A stretch of DNA of 64,000 bases, taken from contig NZ_SDVA01000013.1 of NCBI RefSeq assembly GCF_004153545.1, positions 35,342 through 99,341 on the forward strand, given 5' to 3'. The notes beneath the pieces are model-generated. The model saw nothing but the letters and a program-made list of their open reading frames with translations, searched no databases and had not been told where the DNA came from. Positions 52,533 to 61,716 of the stretch are shown here, in pieces. Position 1 is the stretch's first letter. Each line of letters opens with the position of its first letter. Made by a program: the position numbers and the translations under genes. The DNA comes from Serinicoccus sediminis (lineage in GTDB: Bacteria > Actinomycetota > Actinomycetes > Actinomycetales > Dermatophilaceae).

Positions 52533-52961
52533 TCAGGCCGACGCTGAGGCACGGGCAGAGATCTGTTGCACGGCCCAGCCATTGCCATCCGGGTCGCGGA
52601 AGAACACGAACCCGACGTTGTCCAGCGCCGTCCCACCCTGCCGCACCGCATCCGCGTTGCCGCCCACGACGTTGATCTCGCTGACCGCCACACCGCGCTC
52701 GGCGAGCTGCGCGCGCGCCCGAGCGACGTCAGCGACGACCAGCTGCATACCCTGGAGCGAGCCCGGAGGCATGTGCGCAACGACGCCCTCGCCGATGACG
52801 ATCGAGCAGCCGGAGCCCGGCGGCGTCAGCTGGACGACTCGTTGACCCTGGCCAAGCACGGTGTCGTGGTCGACAGCGAAGCCGAGCTTGTCGGCGTAGA
52901 ACGCCTTGGCCCGGTCGACATCGGCAACCGGCACGACCACAACTTCCAGTGTCCATTTCAC
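52533..52961 (-). CDS. VOC-family (glyoxalase/dioxygenase-fold) protein
   Basis: 142 residues: two beta-alpha-beta-beta-beta modules, with VVPVADVDRAKAFYADKLGF at the start and FVFFRDPDGNGWAVQQI at the end. The family includes glyoxalases, extradiol dioxygenases and bleomycin-binding proteins. The metal-ligand positions are not clearly conserved. ATG 52961 follows GGAGC. Confidence 0.85.
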   Translation of the reverse strand: MKWTLEVVVVPVADVDRAKAFYADKLGFAVDHDTVLGQGQRVVQLTPPGSGCSIVIGEGVVAHMPPGSLQGMQLVVADVARARAQLAERGVAVSEINVVGGNADAVRQGGTALDNVGFVFFRDPDGNGWAVQQISARASASA

Positions 52962-53100
52962 GGCAAGCTCCTCGATCCGCTCGTCTGACTACGTCACGGC
53001 ATAGTTGACCCGCCGTCCGAGGTGAACTCATCGGGCACGTGGTGGGTCAGCGGCATGGCCAGATGCGACCGGACCGGCTCTGAACGGGATGCCCGCCACG

Positions 53101-53106
53101 TACGAT
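53101..53106 (+). promoter_or_regulatory. -10 box TACGAT of isochorismatase-like gene 2
   Basis: TACGAT ends seven bases before GTG 53114, identical in layout to the promoter at 50140. Confidence 0.65.
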
Positions 53107-53113
53107 CAGGGGT

Positions 53114-53668
53114 GTGCCGCTTCCGACTCTGCTCGTGATTGACATGCAGCGGGCCTTCGACGACTCCTCGTGGGGAGAGCGCAACAACCAGGATGCCGAG
53201 GCCCACGTCGGTGAGATCTTGGCCGTATGGCGCGAGCTGGGCGCACCCCTCGTGCACGTACGCCACGAGAGCGCTTCGCCGACTGGGCTCTTCCGCCGCG
53301 GCACGTCAGCATTCGAGTTCAAGCCAGAGGCGCAACCGCTGCCGGGCGAGACGATCCTGGACAAGCGGGTCAACAGCGCGTTCATCGGCACCGACCTGCT
53401 TGAGCATCTGCGGAGCACAGGGGCCGAGCACGTGGTCATCGTCGGATTGACCACCGACCACTGCTGCTCGACCACGGCGCGTATGGCCAGCAACCTCGGG
53501 TTCGAGACGTGGTTCGTCGCAGACGCGACTGCCACCCACGCCCGGGCCGACTTCGACGCCGAGACGATGCACCGAACTGCCCTCGCGAGCCTGGACGGGG
53601 AGTTCGCCCGCGTCATGAGCACTGCAGAGGCCATCGGGCACCTCCACGCGATGGCATCCTCGATCTAG
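53114..53668 (+). CDS. Isochorismatase-like cysteine hydrolase, copy 2
   Basis: 184 residues. Asp10, Lys in LDKRVNSAF and Cys in TTDHCCSTTARM are kept. The two copies are identical over long blocks (VHVRHESASPTGLFRRGT; KRVNSAFIGTDL; IVGLTTDHCCSTTARMASNL). Differences cluster at the N-terminal helix and the last 20 residues, as expected for paralogues diverging after duplication. Both have the same promoter box. Confidence 0.9.
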   Translation: MPLPTLLVIDMQRAFDDSSWGERNNQDAEAHVGEILAVWRELGAPLVHVRHESASPTGLFRRGTSAFEFKPEAQPLPGETILDKRVNSAFIGTDLLEHLRSTGAEHVVIVGLTTDHCCSTTARMASNLGFETWFVADATATHARADFDAETMHRTALASLDGEFARVMSTAEAIGHLHAMASSI

Positions 53669-53709
53669 CGGGACCTTCGTCCGTTGAGCTTGAGGCCAGG
53701 CTCCCCATG

Positions 53710-54432
53710 TCATGTGCGCAGTTCGTGAGACCGCTTGAGCCCCCGGGCGGTGAGGTGCCACAGGACCCATGTAGAGCCGAGGAGGACGAGGGCCATCGAG
53801 ATCCAGGCCCCGGCCTGTAGGCCGGCCCGACCGCCCAGGACCCACGCGACGTCGGGGGTCACGGCGAGCAACACGGCTGCGGCGGGCAGCAAGAGGATGT
53901 GCATGAGCGTGTGTCGTCGGCCCCAGAGGTTACTGATGACGGCGAGTACGAAGACGGGTATCCACATGGGCAGCACGCTCATCATCGAGGCCATCAGAAG
54001 GGGCAGCGCGGAGCTGGCGTAGTTGATGGTTCGACTCACGACGCCAGAGGGACCACTGGTCTCCACGACCGTGTAGGCACCCCATGCGAATGAGAGGAGC
54101 AGGAGCGCGAGTAGGCCCAACATCTGGGGCAGGATGATCACCACGGGCACCCAGGGGCGGGCCAGGGATGATGAGGCACGGCGCCTGGGCGAGCCGGAGG
54201 TTGGCCGGTGGTCTGCGTAGGCCTCTTGTGCCACCGCCTCGGGCGGACCCAGTTCGTCGAGCACGGCCTGGATGTCGTCGGTGCCGGGTTCCGCTCTGCC
54301 TGCCAGCGAGGCGTGGACGTGTTCTCGGACTCCGGCCAGCACTTCGGCTCGTTCTCCGGGGTCGAGATCGCCCAGGAGATTGCGAAGGTCCTGCTCGTAG
54401 CTGATCCACAGCGGGTGCTCGGTGGCCATCAT
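53710..54432 (-). CDS. HAAS-domain membrane protein paired with PadR
   Basis: 240 residues. The N-terminal 70 (HPLWISYEQDLRNLLGDLDP, VREHVHASL, VLDELGPPEAVAQEAYAD) is the HAAS/DUF1700 helical domain that accompanies PadR-type regulators. Four to five membrane helices follow. ATG 54432 overlaps the PadR stop by four bases (ATGA), so the two are coupled. Presumably the membrane protein is the regulated target. Confidence 0.82.
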   Translation of the reverse strand: MMATEHPLWISYEQDLRNLLGDLDPGERAEVLAGVREHVHASLAGRAEPGTDDIQAVLDELGPPEAVAQEAYADHRPTSGSPRRRASSSLARPWVPVVIILPQMLGLLALLLLSFAWGAYTVVETSGPSGVVSRTINYASSALPLLMASMMSVLPMWIPVFVLAVISNLWGRRHTLMHILLLPAAAVLLAVTPDVAWVLGGRAGLQAGAWISMALVLLGSTWVLWHLTARGLKRSHELRT

Positions 54433-54773
54433 GCCTCTCCATCTCTGAGGGCCGCGTCCACCGCGTCCCGGAACGGAACCCACGCCAGACGAAATGCTGC
54501 AAGCGCCTCAACACCTGCACCGGTGAGCTCGTAGTAGCGGCGCGGGGGGCCCTCGGTGGACTCCTGCCACGTGGTACTGACCAAGCCGGCCTTACGCAGC
54601 CTGGCCAGCAGCGGGTACAAGGTGCCCTCACTGGACATCAGGACCTGCCCGGCCGCGAGTCGCCGAGCGATATCGAGACCATAGAGCCGCCCACCCTGCA
54701 GCATCGCCAGGACGCAGTACTCCAGTGCACCGCGTCGCAGCTGGGTCAGGATGAGTCCCTCGCCAGATACCAT
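54429..54773 (-). CDS. PadR-family transcriptional regulator
   Basis: 114 residues. The winged helix LTQLRRGALEYCVLAMLQGG, then YGLDIARRL and SEGTLYPLLARLRKAGLV (recognition helix and wing), RRYYELTGAG. ATG 54773 is supported by TAGCTT (54781-54786, minus strand) seven bases upstream. PadR proteins usually repress the linked membrane gene and often sense phenolics or cell-wall stress. Confidence 0.9.
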   Translation of the reverse strand: MVSGEGLILTQLRRGALEYCVLAMLQGGRLYGLDIARRLAAGQVLMSSEGTLYPLLARLRKAGLVSTTWQESTEGPPRRYYELTGAGVEALAAFRLAWVPFRDAVDAALRDGEA

Positions 54774-54780
54774 GCTGCAC

Positions 54781-54786
54781 AAGCTA
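54781..54786 (-). promoter_or_regulatory. -10 box TAGCTT, leaderless start at 54773
   Basis: Minus-strand TAGCTT seven bases before ATG 54773. Confidence 0.5.
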
Positions 54787-54803
54787 CCAGGGAGGAAGGC
54801 CAA

Positions 54804-55153
54804 GGATCACCTGCTCCAGCATCGCGATCGACAGGGCGCGCGAGAGCGCACAGCCCGGTTGTGGCGAGAGCGGATGTTTGCGGCGTGCTCCTGGGTGGGG
54901 TCACGCTGAGGGTGTCCGTGGTGATGGCCAGCGGCGCATTCGACTGGATGGGTCAGACGGCAACGGTGGAGGCCTTGCGTGGAGGTTTTGGTGGTACCCG
55001 ATCCTCGCGTGACGCCGGCTGCTCCCCATGTCTCACGGCACTGCGATGCTGGGGATAGGCACCCCTATCCGAATCGCGGGTAGAGAACGGGGCAACCTTT
55101 TCGGACGAGTCCGGCTAGTAGTTCATAGACGAGGGTTCGACGAGGAGGTTTGG
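54804..55153. other. Divergent intergenic region, padR / sigma factor
   Basis: About 350 bases upstream of a PadR operon and a sigma-factor gene. Only GC-rich antisense frames cross it. GGCAACC at about 55092-55098 and TAGTAG 18 bases later may be an ECF-type promoter of the sigma gene, about 35 bases before its ribosome binding site. Confidence 0.4.
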
Positions 55154-55662
55154 GTGGGTGCGGGTGCACGGCGGCAGCGCGACGCCGAGTTCACGGCGTT
55201 CGTGGAGCAGGCGGGCCCTGAGCTGTTGCGTTTCGCGTGGTTCTTGACCGGTGAGGTGCACGCGGCCCAGGACCTGGTGCAGGGCGCGCTGCTGCGCACG
55301 TACCGCGCCTGGCGTCGGGTCGATCCTCCACGGGCAGTGCCGTACACGCGCAGGGTCATGGTCAACCTGTCCCGTCAGGAATGGCGGCGCGGCGGAGCCG
55401 GGCGCGTGCTCCTCGGCGAACGCACGGGAGAGCTGCTGGCGCCGGCGCCGGACCATGCGGACGCTGCCGGGGAGCAGGACCGATTGGTGCGTGGGTTGCG
55501 GCAGCTTCCCTTGAGGCAGCGGACCGTGGTCGTACTCCGCTACTACTGCGACTTGTCCGAGCAGCAGTGCGCCGACGAGCTGGGAATATGTAGCGGGGCC
55601 GTGAAGAGCGCGGGCTCGCCCGCCTGCGGGAACACCTCGTGATGCAGGAGGTCCATCCATGA
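55154..55662 (+). pseudogene. SigE-like ECF sigma factor, frameshifted in region 4
   Basis: From GTG 55154 (GAGGAGG upstream) the frame gives sigma region 2 (FTAFVEQAGPELLRFAWFLT, HAAQDLVQGALLRTYRAW) and region 4 up to QRTVVVLRYYCDLSEQQCADELGI. After GAVKS it ends prematurely at 55642. In another frame the expected RGLARLREHLVMQEVHP continues to TGA 55662, which overlaps the next ATG (ATGA). A deletion of about ten bases inside the recognition helix explains this. The DNA-binding helix is destroyed, so the protein is probably inactive. Confidence 0.8.
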
Positions 55663-56814
55663 GCACCGACATCGAGCAGCAGCTCCGGCAGGGTCTCGCT
55701 GAGGCGACGACCCCGGTCGATCTGGTGCTGGACCCCGCCGAGGTCACCCGTCTCTCGGCACGTTCCTACGGGCGCCGCCGCACCAGGCGGGTCCTCGCGG
55801 GGGGTATGGCGTCGCTGGCCGTGCTCACCGCGGGCGCCTGGGCGGGGGGATGGTTGCCGGGCGATGCGCAGAGTGCGCTGCCGGCCTCGCCCTGGACCTG
55901 CCCTATCACCCGCAGCGGCGACGAGATGGGCGCCGGCACCATAGCTACTGACCAGGTCGACGGCGCGATGCTTCCCCGTCGAGGGCGGCGGCACCGTGGT
56001 CGCCGCTGAGGTCCAGGGGTGCGGTGGCGTCATGATGTTCGCTACCTCGACGGCCGGGCCTGACTCGCTGCCCGAGCAGCTCGACGTCCAGACGGCGATA
56101 GGTGCGGACGCGGACTCCTCCGACCAGTTGATCGGGCTCGAAGGCGTCCTGCGGGTCGGTGACCGGCCCGTCATCGGTCGAATGACGACGGCGAACGTCG
56201 AGCAGCTGGCGGTCCTGACCACGGATGGTGTGACCGCCGTGCCGCAGGATGAGATCGTGCCGGTCCCCGGCACCGACATGGTCACCTACCTGATCCAGGG
56301 GCCGGCCGCTGAGGCCACGGAGATCGCCACCACCTGGCGCAGCCGTGACGGACTCCACCACGTCGCCCCCCGCTCCGTGACGTCCGAGGCACGAGACCAG
56401 GACGCTGTTCCCGGGGTCCGCGCCACCCAGTCGTGGGTCGGGCAGCAATCCGACGGCAACCTATGGTTCATGCGGCTCGGGCAGGTCACCGGACCCGTTG
56501 ACGCCGACGGCGACCCGGTCGCGGTCCGGTTCGACACCTCGCTCGACGGTCAGGTCGAGCTGCTGGTCGTCGGACCCAAGCCCGGCATGGTGTCGCTCGA
56601 CGACCCTGACCCGCCACCCGGCGAGAGCGCCGGTGACGCGTGGGAGCTCATCGAGACGGTGCCGCTATCGGGCCAGTCCTTCGTGGGTGAAGAACCGGTC
56701 CACGCCGAGCTGGTGACCCTGACCGGCCTGACGCCTCACCAGCCGATGCCGCCGATGAACTGGACACCCGCCGACGGCAGCACCCCACAACAAGTGGAAC
56801 TCATCGAGCCCTGA
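55659..56814 (+). pseudogene. Membrane partner of the sigma factor, one-base frameshift
   Basis: ATG 55659 (overlapping the sigma stop) encodes 116 residues with one helix (VLAGGMASLAVLTAGAWAGGW), ending at 56009. Removing one C of CCCC (55974-55977) joins this to the next frame, PVEGGGTVVAAEVQGCGG, which continues to 56814 (total about 385 residues). It is probably the membrane-anchored regulator or effector of the sigma factor; there is no ZAS motif, so an anti-sigma role is only inferred from position. Confidence 0.7.
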
Positions 56815-56999
56815 GGGCGGCAGAAGAGTGCGATCACGTCTGAAACGATGCAGAAGCCGGTTCGTGAGATGCGGGCGCCTGTGCATTTTGCCGCAGACTC
56901 CAGGCCCGGGAGTGGCGGACACCAGCGGCCGCTGAATCACGTTGTCCCTATGACCGATACCCTCTCGGCGGCGGGAAAGCACTGGAGTTAGGAGTCGCG

Positions 57000-57992
57000 A
57001 TGGGCGGACCGCTCGGGATGAGCAGGGCTAAGCAGGGCCTCGGCAGGGCGGTCCATGGCACCGACAAGTTCGTGCGCGCCAGGTCTGCCCAAATCGTCGG
57101 GCGGGCTGGCGATGTTCGGCGCACCGCCGTGAACACCTCCGGGAAGCGAAGCTCGAAGAAGCTAGACCCCTACCAGGACGCGATAGCCGAGTACAACGGC
57201 GCCTTCACCGCCATGAACGATAAGGGCCTGTCTTTGCTCCGCGAGCGTGAGCGCTCGACGGATCTGATCGAATTGGTGGAGCAACTGGTGAACAGCATCG
57301 CCAAGACACCGAAGGCATTCGCGACTGCCTTCAAGGAGATCGACGCCCGTAAGACCAAGTTCGTCGACGCGAAGGAGTTCGCCCGCAAGGACCTTGAGGC
57401 CGCGCGCAGGTCGGCCGGCCGCGCGGGCGCCGGACTCACTGCAGGAGCCGCGATCGCGACTATGACCCCGACCGCCGCCATGTGAGCAGCCACCACCTTT
57501 GGCACCGCCTCCACCGGCACCGCCATATCCACCCTTTCCGGAGCCGCTGCGACCAACGCCGCCTTGGCCTGGCTCGGCGGCGGCGCCATGGCAGCTGGAG
57601 GCGGAGGCACCGCCGCGGGCAGTGCACTACTCGCACTCGCGGGGCCCATTGGCTGGACCGTCGCCGGCGTCACGCTCTTCACATCAGTAACGCTCTTCGC
57701 CACGAAGAAGATCAAGACCCGAGCAGCAAAGCACGAGGAACTGACTGCTGTGAAGCAGAACATTGCGCTCGTCAAAGGTCTGGAAGCTCAGATCGACCAT
57801 CTACTTTGGCGCACCGCATCGTTGAACGAGCACCTTATGAAGAGCTACGGCGGAGTCATGGAACTGTCGGGCGCGAACTTCACTACGTTGTCCGCAACGG
57901 AGCAGTCTCAGCTCGCCGCATTGGTTAACAACACGAGGGCCTGCGGTGCCCTGCTAAGCGAGCACATCGAGCAACCTGCAACCAATGAGTGA
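57000..57992 (+). pseudogene. Glycine-zipper membrane protein split by in-frame TGA
   Basis: One frame runs from ATG 57000 (TTAGGAG upstream) to 57992, interrupted only by TGA 57483-57485. Before it: a basic helical region and coiled coil (YNGAFTAMNDKGLSLLRERE, LIELVEQLVNSI). After it: AATTFGTASTGTAISTLSGA, LAWLGGGAMAAGGGGTAAG and GPIGWTVAGVTLF, a Gly-zipper membrane hairpin, then a helical tail. In relatives I recall, Trp stands at the TGA position, so it is TGG mutated. An internal ATG at 57564 could still make the zipper part. Lower GC than the chromosome. Confidence 0.75.
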
Positions 57993-59445
57993 CACTGTGC
58001 GGCATGCCAAGAACAACCAAGAGCAAGCGGTCGCTTCGTGGGTCAACTACCTCAACCAGCTGCGGCTCGACAACCTGCTTGCAGCTTTCGCGCGCCAGGA
58101 CGAGAACCTCCAGAGCGCGCTCAGCAGCCTTGACGAGGCGCTCCGAGAGATTGACCTCGAAGTAGTCACTACCAACAGGGGCGGAGCCAAGGGCATGCAC
58201 GGCTTCATCGCCGAAGTGGCCCAAGTCGGCGTGGGTAACGCTCGGAGCCAGGTCCTCGGAGAGGGCACCGTCTACGAGTGGGTGAACGACAACGGACCCG
58301 TGGACCTGGTCCGCAGCGGTGTGGAGATCCAGCAGAAATTCGTGGCAGCCGGAGGTCGCTTCAGCCTTGGCGCGATCACAGAACACGTCCACAAGTACCC
58401 CGACTTCGTCAAGAACGGCGGACGGTACCAGATCCCCGCGGACCACTTCGAGATGATCCAGAAACTGCACACGATGGACTTGGAGGAGGCGGGCAAGCAG
58501 TTGACACGCGGCATGGGCGGCCCGTCACTCCGGGACTGGGAGAGGGTGCGCTCCTTCTTGGACGAGGGCTCCGTTGGCCTCGAGTCTCTCGAACCCTCAG
58601 ACCTGCGATACCACGAAGTGCAGCGAGGAGCCTACGGCTCAACCCTGGGCGCGGAGACGGAGAAGCTTCGCTCCACCGACCAGTCCCTGCGGGCTAACGC
58701 GTACCAGGAGAGCCATCCGACGCCGCGCGAAGGCGCCAAGGCTACGTCTACGGCCGCTGCCATCGAGGGCGGGACCGCATTCGTGCTGGCTGTAGTGGAA
58801 AAGCGCTGCGGAGGGAAGACACTAACGAAATTCACGAGCGAGGACTGGGCCGACATCGCCGGCGACACCGGTTTCGGCTTCGTCAAAGGCAGCGTCCGCG
58901 GCCTCAGCATCTACTCGCTCACGAACTGCACGGCCACGCCCGCAGCCGTCGCCAGCTCGATCGTCACCGCAGCGTTCGGCATCGCGGAACAGGCGCACCG
59001 ACTGCGTCGCGGTGAGATCAACGAGCTGGGGTTCATCGAAAACGCTGAGCTCGTCGCTCTCGAAGCTGCAGTCAGCGCCCTGTCCTCCTTCGTCGGACAG
59101 GCACTCATCCCCGTGCCCGTCCTCGGCGCAGTCATCGGCAACAGCGTCGGCATCGTGATGTACAAGGCGTGTTCCTCCTCGCTTTCCAAGCGCGAAGTGG
59201 CGCTGATCGAGCGCTACCTGCACGAACACCTCGCGCTCGACAAGCAGCTCGCCGCCGAATACCAGAGACTCATCGACACCCTCGAAGCGAGCATGACCCA
59301 CTACGTTGACGTACTCCAACGGGCCTTCTCTCCCGACATCGGTGTCGCGCTCCTGGGATCGGTCGAGCTAGCACTGCAGGTCGGCGTCGCCTCGGAAGAC
59401 GTCCTCGATTCCGAAGAGAAGATCCTCGCCTACTTCCTCCACTAG
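57985..59445 (+). CDS. Nuclease-like protein with membrane-inserting C-terminus
   Basis: 486 residues. An N-terminal coiled coil (about 10-60) precedes a conserved-looking core with HGFIAE (72-77), NARSQV and NDNGPVDLVRSGVEIQQKF (101-119). Glu77, Asp107 and Gln116-x-Lys118 fit the E...D...(E/Q)xK pattern of PD-(D/E)XK nucleases, with QxK as in Mrr. A helical middle follows, then hydrophobic stretches (ATPAAVASSIVTAAFGIA; ALIPVPVLGAVIGNSVGIV) that could enter the membrane. It overlaps the glycine-zipper gene by eight bases (ATGAGTGA). Function unknown; a conflict or defence effector is my inference. Confidence 0.7.
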   Translation: MSDTVRHAKNNQEQAVASWVNYLNQLRLDNLLAAFARQDENLQSALSSLDEALREIDLEVVTTNRGGAKGMHGFIAEVAQVGVGNARSQVLGEGTVYEWVNDNGPVDLVRSGVEIQQKFVAAGGRFSLGAITEHVHKYPDFVKNGGRYQIPADHFEMIQKLHTMDLEEAGKQLTRGMGGPSLRDWERVRSFLDEGSVGLESLEPSDLRYHEVQRGAYGSTLGAETEKLRSTDQSLRANAYQESHPTPREGAKATSTAAAIEGGTAFVLAVVEKRCGGKTLTKFTSEDWADIAGDTGFGFVKGSVRGLSIYSLTNCTATPAAVASSIVTAAFGIAEQAHRLRRGEINELGFIENAELVALEAAVSALSSFVGQALIPVPVLGAVIGNSVGIVMYKACSSSLSKREVALIERYLHEHLALDKQLAAEYQRLIDTLEASMTHYVDVLQRAFSPDIGVALLGSVELALQVGVASEDVLDSEEKILAYFLH

Positions 59446-59790
59446 CAACGACCGGCGACTGCGGCGTCAGCGTCGGTGCGCGGCCAGATCGGCGGCAGAA
59501 GCGCGCGATTGGCGGCGCACCACCGGGGTCTACTTGCAGCCCTTCTCGAACCCGTGAGGGACGACCCGTGTGGTGCCTTACTGGCTGCCCGGCCGCGATC
59601 CAGAGACTACCCCGACGCGGCAGGAGCGTGCGTACGCGACGCCCCTTAGACGACGTCGGGGAACCCGTTGCGGACACATGAATGAGTAATCGCGTGTCGC
59701 CTGACTGTGTCGATGATGCTGCCTTGCGCAAACTACGCGTCGAGGAGCAAACTCAGGCATCGCCTGAGCACGTGGGAGGAGGTAAGTACG
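59446..59790. other. Intergenic region after the island pair
   Basis: About 345 bases. No convincing gene, repeat or RNA; several in-frame stops in all frames except a weak upstream extension of the next gene. Confidence 0.4.
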
Positions 59791-60159
59791 GTGGGCATAC
59801 TTCTGGTCTGGATCGGCGGTGCGCTCATGGCAGTCGGCCTTGTCATCCTGCTGGTCGGAATCTTCATGCCGCGCGAGGGGGAGCGTGCCGTCGCTGGCCA
59901 GTCATGGTTCAGGGAGTTCATTGAGGCGCTGTTGACTCGAATCGACAAGCTCTATGCGGCGGTTCTGCGGGCACGCACACGTCGTCGGCAGATGCAAGCA
60001 CTCGGCTCCGCCTTGCTGCAAACTGGCTTCTACGTGCTGGTGATCGCGGCAGCCGTGGTGCTATTTTCGCCTCGCGATGGAGGTGGCGGCACGGACGATG
60101 ACAGCAGCACGACAACCGCCGCCCTGAGCGTCCTCGAGGTGACGACGACATCTCAGTAA
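59791..60159 (+). CDS. Membrane protein with two helices, unknown function
   Basis: 122 residues from GTG 59791, chosen for GGAGGAGG ten bases upstream. Helices at about 2-23 and 72-92 flank a cytoplasmic-looking basic helix (DKLYAAVLRARTRRRQMQAL). A Thr/Ser/Asp-rich tail ends the protein. No family recognised. Confidence 0.65.
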   Translation: MGILLVWIGGALMAVGLVILLVGIFMPREGERAVAGQSWFREFIEALLTRIDKLYAAVLRARTRRRQMQALGSALLQTGFYVLVIAAAVVLFSPRDGGGGTDDDSSTTTAALSVLEVTTTSQ

Positions 60160-60295
60160 CCGCACCTCGGACAGCGGGTCTTGGTCTCACGCTCCGACGT
60201 CGCGTACCCCATAGGCGGCATGTGCGGATTCCCGATGGTCCTGATGGGGTGCGGGTTGCGGGTGTGGCGTTGGGTGGGTGAGGGCGGTGCGGGGT

Positions 60296-60955
60296 TTAGT
60301 AACTCCCGAACGTCCGTCCGCGGCGCCATAGCTTCGTGCCGTTGCTGAGGTGCAGTTCGGTCCGAGGGCGGCGCAACGCGCGTTTGACGGTGACGACCCT
60401 GGTATCGATGTGGGCGTACGCGTCCAGGACGCGTAGTTGTTCGTCGAGGACCTGGCTGTCGTCCTCGGGGCTGTAGGTGAAGTCGATCCATAGGTAGCCG
60501 CCGGGGAAGGTCAGCTCGAACAGTTCCCCGTCCAGGCAGAGGTCGACCTCGCCCTCACGGTGCGGCACCTGGATAGTCCACGCGAGGCCTCCGGGGTAGT
60601 TCGGTGTCCGGGTTCGGATGCGATATCCGCGCCGCGAGCAGTGTTGTTCGACAACGGCCGCCAACGGTGCCCGGAGCACCTGTTCCTGTCGGTAGGGCAT
60701 GACGATGTCGATCATTCGCGCGACATAACTTCCCCCCTTCCTGTCCCCAGAAGCGTCGCGTCCGAGGTAGAGCAGTTCGTCGAGGCTGGAGTCCTCGATT
60801 CGACCTTTGCTGCTGATGACCCCGGCGACCCAGGAATCGAGGGCCGCCCGGGTGCGGGCGTCGTCAGTCTCGGGCCGGTCTTCGGCGTCCGGTTCAGCCG
60901 CAAGCTCAGCTTGCACTCGCCGCAGGGCCCCAACCTGTCGTCTTGTCAGCTGCAT
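60296..60955 (-). CDS. Hypothetical protein
   Basis: 219 residues, soluble, with a charged N-terminus (RRQVGALRRVQAELAAEPDA). The C-terminal half reads like alternating beta strands (AWTIQVPHREGEVDLCLDGE, GYLWIDFTYSPEDDSQVLDE). No motif recognised. Convergent with the membrane gene at 59791. Confidence 0.65.
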   Translation of the reverse strand: MQLTRRQVGALRRVQAELAAEPDAEDRPETDDARTRAALDSWVAGVISSKGRIEDSSLDELLYLGRDASGDRKGGSYVARMIDIVMPYRQEQVLRAPLAAVVEQHCSRRGYRIRTRTPNYPGGLAWTIQVPHREGEVDLCLDGELFELTFPGGYLWIDFTYSPEDDSQVLDEQLRVLDAYAHIDTRVVTVKRALRRPRTELHLSNGTKLWRRGRTFGSY

Positions 60956-61057
60956 CGATCGAATCCCCCGCAGTCCAGAACACGTACCACCCTGTTGCCG
61001 GACACGGTATGGGAGTCGGCTCGACAGCAGGAGGGCACGCAGCAGAATCGGTGACTG

Positions 61058-61546
61058 TCAGCGGCCGTCGCAGGATTCATCATTGAACTCCTTCAGCGAT
61101 GTGACCCTGCCTGGGTCTCCCCAGAGCACCTGCTCCGGCCGTAGGTCCTGAAGGTCCTCCTGGGTGAAGGTGACGTGGTCTGTGGAGGCCGAGTTGGTGT
61201 CGGTCCACCCGTACATCGCGTACACCTCGTCTTCGGACAGGGTGACCGCTTCGGCAGCATCGTCCCAGTCCGACGTCGTGTCGAGTTGCCATTGAGCGGT
61301 GCCGTGGACCGGGTGCGGGGCGACCCAGGACCCGGCCTCGGCCATGGCCTCGTCCTCGACCTCGGCCTCGTAGTCCTGCGCGTATAGGGTCACCCCGTCG
61401 ATGCTCTCGTCGCAGACGTGCAGGAAACCGACCGGGTGGCCGTGCTCCGTGACACCGACACCGGTGGCACCTACCCCGCGTGGGGTGCACGACGCGCACA
61501 CACCCGCAGCCACCACGACGAGCAAGGCCTTGGCTGGGGGGCGCAT
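61058..61546 (-). CDS. Putative lipoprotein
   Basis: 162 residues. Signal peptide LLVVVAAGVCASC with lipobox CASC (Cys20). The mature domain is acidic with Cys at HVCDES and NDESCDG, likely a disulfide. ATG 61546 lies six bases after TAGGCT (61553-61558, minus strand). It resembles the lipoproteins at 41752 and 43684 in architecture, not in recognisable sequence. Confidence 0.7.
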   Translation of the reverse strand: MRPPAKALLVVVAAGVCASCTPRGVGATGVGVTEHGHPVGFLHVCDESIDGVTLYAQDYEAEVEDEAMAEAGSWVAPHPVHGTAQWQLDTTSDWDDAAEAVTLSEDEVYAMYGWTDTNSASTDHVTFTQEDLQDLRPEQVLWGDPGRVTSLKEFNDESCDGR

Positions 61547-61552
61547 ATCGCG

Positions 61553-61558
61553 AGCCTA
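61553..61558 (-). promoter_or_regulatory. -10 box TAGGCT, leaderless start at 61546
   Basis: Minus-strand TAGGCT six bases before ATG 61546. Confidence 0.5.
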
Positions 61559-61716
61559 TGCCGGATGAACATCAGAGGGCTTCACGCAGGTTCTGTCTAG
61601 CCCTTCCCACAGACACCCGGGCGCAGCACTTCCGGCCGAACGAAGCCCCCCCGCGGCAGAGTCGGACGTGTGTGCGGCCCTGGCGACGATGCTGCCCACG
61701 GCGCGCTGCGACGCGG

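Noticed and set aside
57483..57485. Selenocysteine at the TGA
   Set aside because: No selenoprotein family match, and homologues are expected to have Trp; no obvious SECIS-like stem was noticed downstream.
59446..59790. tRNA or attachment site bordering the island
   Set aside because: No cloverleaf, GTTCGAATCC-like T-loop or direct repeat could be found.
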